NCBI GenBank assembly: GCA_029582265.1
Contig: CM055817.1
Coordinates: forward strand, 59,583,152-59,647,151
Length of the DNA: 64,000 bases
Reading direction: 5' to 3'
DNA from: Zoroaster sp. YZ-2022
Lineage: Eukaryota; Echinodermata; Asteroidea; Forcipulatida; Zoroasteridae
A model generated the notes under the pieces. That model ran no database searches, was not told the origin of the DNA, and saw nothing but the letters and a program-made list of their open reading frames with translations. Shown here in pieces: positions 61,192 to 64,000 of the stretch. The position numbers were made by a program, and so were the translations under genes. Position 1 is the stretch's first letter; each line of letters begins with the position of its first letter.

Positions 61192-62334
61192 TAGATATAA
61201 GTTTTTGTCACAACAAAAACAAGGTGTTCGGTTAAAGTTAAAATTGTTACGTCATCAATTCGAAGTGTTGGAGAAGTCAAATGTTAACGTCTGTTGAAGT
61301 TCTCGCGAGAAGTTTATTTGAATACAATACAATACTGAATTTAGAAATTATTTTAATATTAAACTTTGACATCCGGTTTGGACAGGAAGTAAGGTCAAAT
61401 TGGGGTCACCTTTTTGTAAATATTTTTTGACAATTACCGATCTGTATAATGGTACAAAATTTGTGAATTTACCTCTTGTGGTTGTTGAGATATTATTTTT
61501 TTTTAATATTAAAATTTGACTTCCGGTTTGGACAGGAAGTAAGGTCAAATTGGGGTCACCTTTGTGTAAATATTTTTCGACAATTAACAATCTGTATAAT
61601 GGTACAAAAATTGTGAATTTACCTCTTGTGGTTGTTGAGATATTATTTTTTGTTAATATTAAACTTTGACTTCCGGTTTGGACAGGAAGTAAGGTCAAAT
61701 TGGGGTCACCTTTGTGTAAATATTTTTCGACAATTAACAATCTGTATAATGGTACAAAAATTGTGAATTTACCTCTTGTGGTTGTTGAGATATTATTTTT
61801 TGTTAATATTAAACTTTGACTTCCGGTTTGGACAGGAAGTAAGGTCAAATTGGGGTCACCTTTTTGTAAATATTTTTTGACAATTAACGATCTGTACAAT
61901 GATACAAAAATTGTGAATTTACCTCTTGTGGTTGTTGAGATATGATTTTTTTTTAATGGTAAACTTTGACTTCCGGTTTGGACAGGAAGTAAGGTCAAAT
62001 TGGGGTCATGTTTTTGTAAATATTTTTCGACAATTAACAATCTATACAATAGTGCAAAAATGTCCATTTACCTGTTGTGGTTGTTGAGATATGATTTTTT
62101 TAAATATTAAACTTAGACTTCCGGTTTGGACAGGAAGTAAGGTCAAATCGGGGTCACTCACAACTCGAGTTTCATCTACTTGTTAAGTTCTAAGTACATG
62201 CCAAGTTTCAAGTTCATGTGAAGTTTGCAAGTATGTGTTTTTTTGCGGAGAGACGTCGGGGAGAAGAAGAAGAAGAAGAAGTAAAAAAAAACGAACAAAA
62301 ACAATAGGTGTTTCGGGCACATACCCGAACACCT
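61190..62334. mobile_element. Pearl/Helentron-like element with 150-bp core repeats
   Basis: Left end 'aactagatataagtttttgt', five and a third units of a 150-bp repeat at 61,362-62,155 (starts at 61,362, 61,512, 61,662, 61,812, 61,961 and 62,108), and right-end hairpin at 62,306-62,334. It has the same ends and core as the insertion at 48.5-54.2 kb. The long minus-strand open frame across it is caused by the 150-bp period and is not a gene. Confidence 0.78.
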
Positions 62335-62335
62335 A

Positions 62336-62690
62336 ATAATGTGGACTTATATAGCGCACGTATCCACCAAACTGGTGCTCAAGGCGCATTGTATTATTAA
62401 CGCTGCTCATCAGGTTCATATAAATCATTCCTGAAACCATCTCAGCTCCCTGGGGAGAATACAGCTCAATTGCTGCCAATTACAGCGCATATGGGCTAAT
62501 CAAACACAACAACCAACTCGGGCCTCACAGGTACCCATTTACCTCCTGAGCGGAGAGAAGCAATTATGGTAAAGTGTCTTGCTCAAGGACACAATCACCA
62601 TGGTTGCGGTTGGGATTCGAACCCACATTCTGACGACTCAGCCATCAGAACACAAATCCGATGCACTAAACCGCTCGACCATATTCACTG
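62336..62690 (-). mobile_element. tRNA-derived SINE with (ATT)n-type tail
   Basis: On the minus strand the head 'atggtcgagcggtttagtgc' (A box) and GGTTCGAATCCC (B box) start near 62,685, then 'ccttgagcaagacacttta', and the tail ends 'gcgctatataagtccacatt' plus ATT at 62,336. It shares its head with the SINE at 22,427 but has a different tail. It directly abuts the preceding element. Confidence 0.85.
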
Positions 62691-62857
62691 ACACTCGGAA
62701 AGCACTTTAATAGCCTGCAATGCTTCATACATTACGTCAGTGTAAGGGCAAAATCATATCGACCTATGAGAATACTTTATAATTCTCCATATATGTTTAA
62801 ATAATATGCATTAGATTGCATCACAGAGCTTCCTGAGTCATTGGGCGGGCCCTGGAC

Positions 62858-64000
62858 CTATACTTGTAATACTCAATGCACATGTATGCTAAGGGACCCG
62901 TGTTTACAAGCTCTGCTTCTCAATGGGTCCCTCTGCAGTATCACCCATATCTTGTGCTCACTTTTACTTCCTATTGTGTCTATACTTGTAATACTCAATG
63001 CACATGTATGCTAAGGGACCCATGTTTACAAGCTCTGCTTCTCAATGGGTCCCTCTGCAGTATCACCCATATCTTGTGCTCATTACTTCCTATTGTGTCT
63101 ATACTTGTAATACTCAATGCACATGTATGCTAAGGAGCCAATGTTTACAAGCTCTGCTTCTCAATGGGTCCCTCTGCAGTATCACCCATATCTTGTGCTC
63201 ACTTTCACTTCCTATTGTGTCTATACTTGTAATACTCAATGCACATGTATGCTAAGGGACCCATGTTTACAAGCTCTGCTTCTCAATGGGTCCCTCTGCA
63301 GTATCACCCATATCTTGTGCTCACTTTCACTTCCTATTGTGTCTATACTTGTAATACTCAATGCACATGTATGCTAAGGGACCCATGTTTACAAGCTCTG
63401 CTTCTCAATGGGTCCCTCTGCAGTATCACCCATATCTTGTGCTCACTTTCACTTCCTATTGTGTCTATACTTGTAATACTCAATGCACATGTATGCTAAG
63501 GGACCCATGTTTACAAGCTCTGCTTCTCAATGGGTCCCTCTGCAGTATCACCCATATCTTGTGCTCACTTTTACTTCCTATTGTGTCTATACTTGTAATA
63601 CTCAATGCACATGTATGCTAAGGGACCCATGTTTACAAGCTCTGCTTCTCAATGGATCCCTCTGCAGTATCACCCATATCTTGTGCTCACTTTCACTTCC
63701 TATTGTGTCTATACTTGTAATACTCAATGCACATGTATGCTAAGGGACCCATGTTTACAAGCTCTGCTTCTCAATGGGTCCCTCTGCAGTATCACCCATA
63801 TCTTGTGCTCACTTTCACTTCCTATTGTGTCTATACTTGTAATACTCAATGCACATGTATGCTAAGGGACCCATGTTTACAAGCTCTGCTTCTCAATGGG
63901 TGCCTCTGCAGTATCACCCATATCTTGTGCTCACTTTTACTTCCTATTGTGTCTATACTTGTAATACTCAATGCACATGTATGCTAAGGGACCCATGTTT
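62858..64000. repeat. 122-bp satellite array, over nine copies, open at window end
   Basis: Units beginning 'ctatacttgtaatactcaat' repeat at a 122-bp spacing from 62,858 and run off the window. Units are nearly identical (a few base changes, a short deletion near 63,083), so recent homogenisation is likely. The overlapping 86-codon frames are artefacts. Confidence 0.97.

Noticed and set aside
61348..62067. 239-codon minus-strand frame
   Set aside because: Produced by the 150-bp tandem repeat of the pearl/Helentron-like element (150 is divisible by 3).
62876..63987. Series of overlapping 86-codon frames
   Set aside because: The same frame repeated by the 122-bp satellite; no gene signals.

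Overview
This is AT-rich animal (eukaryotic) nuclear DNA with long introns and dense transposable elements. The main gene is a minus-strand G-protein-coupled receptor of the type C LGR class (relaxin-receptor/GRL101-like) with a large CUB and LDLa ectodomain. That gene, a DIRS-type tyrosine-recombinase retrotransposon, tRNA-headed SINEs and a pearl/Helentron-like repeat point to a marine invertebrate, most likely a deuterostome such as an echinoderm. The species cannot be fixed from the sequence.
Layout: 1-269 is an assembly gap. 270-13.2 kb is a nest of repeats: an unclassified roughly 2-kb repeat family (R1) in several copies, broken by a 525-bp MITE, a long-inverted-repeat element that itself holds a LINE fragment, a TTAA-flanked element and a nested-palindrome MITE. 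13.64-18.31 kb is a decayed DIRS element (gag, RT/RNase H, tyrosine recombinase, inverted ends). 18.80-18.86 kb is an orphan signal-peptide exon of a second minus-strand gene. 20.6-23.26 kb holds three diverged direct copies of the receptor's downstream flank, one of them containing a SINE with a perfect 16-bp target duplication.
23.26-58.75 kb is the receptor gene on the minus strand. I reconstructed 24 exons from splice sites and phase. They join into one open frame of about 1,806 residues (5' end not found): CUB-like, CUB, LDLa, then CUB-LDLa-LDLa three times, CUB with a truncated LDLa, CUB-LDLa-LDLa, an LRR N-cap, four leucine-rich repeats and the seven-helix domain. Ectodomain modules are bounded by phase 1 junctions and LRR exons by phase 2 junctions. 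One CUB-LDLa-LDLa block is a tandem exon duplication. In this assembly a 1,018-bp hAT-like transposon interrupts the second CUB exon, with an exact 5-bp target duplication; removing the element and one duplication copy restores the frame.
Introns of the receptor carry a 33-bp minisatellite of about 55 copies, long CAT repeats, LINE fragments, a 5.7-kb pearl/Helentron-like insertion, a plus-strand CCAAT/TATA promoter-like region, and a TIR-bounded 2.1-kb segment with its own promoter-like sequence and a 147-codon open frame. 59.2-61.1 kb is an inverted copy of R1, 61.2-62.3 kb a second pearl/Helentron-like element, then a SINE, and 62.86-64 kb a 122-bp satellite running off the window.
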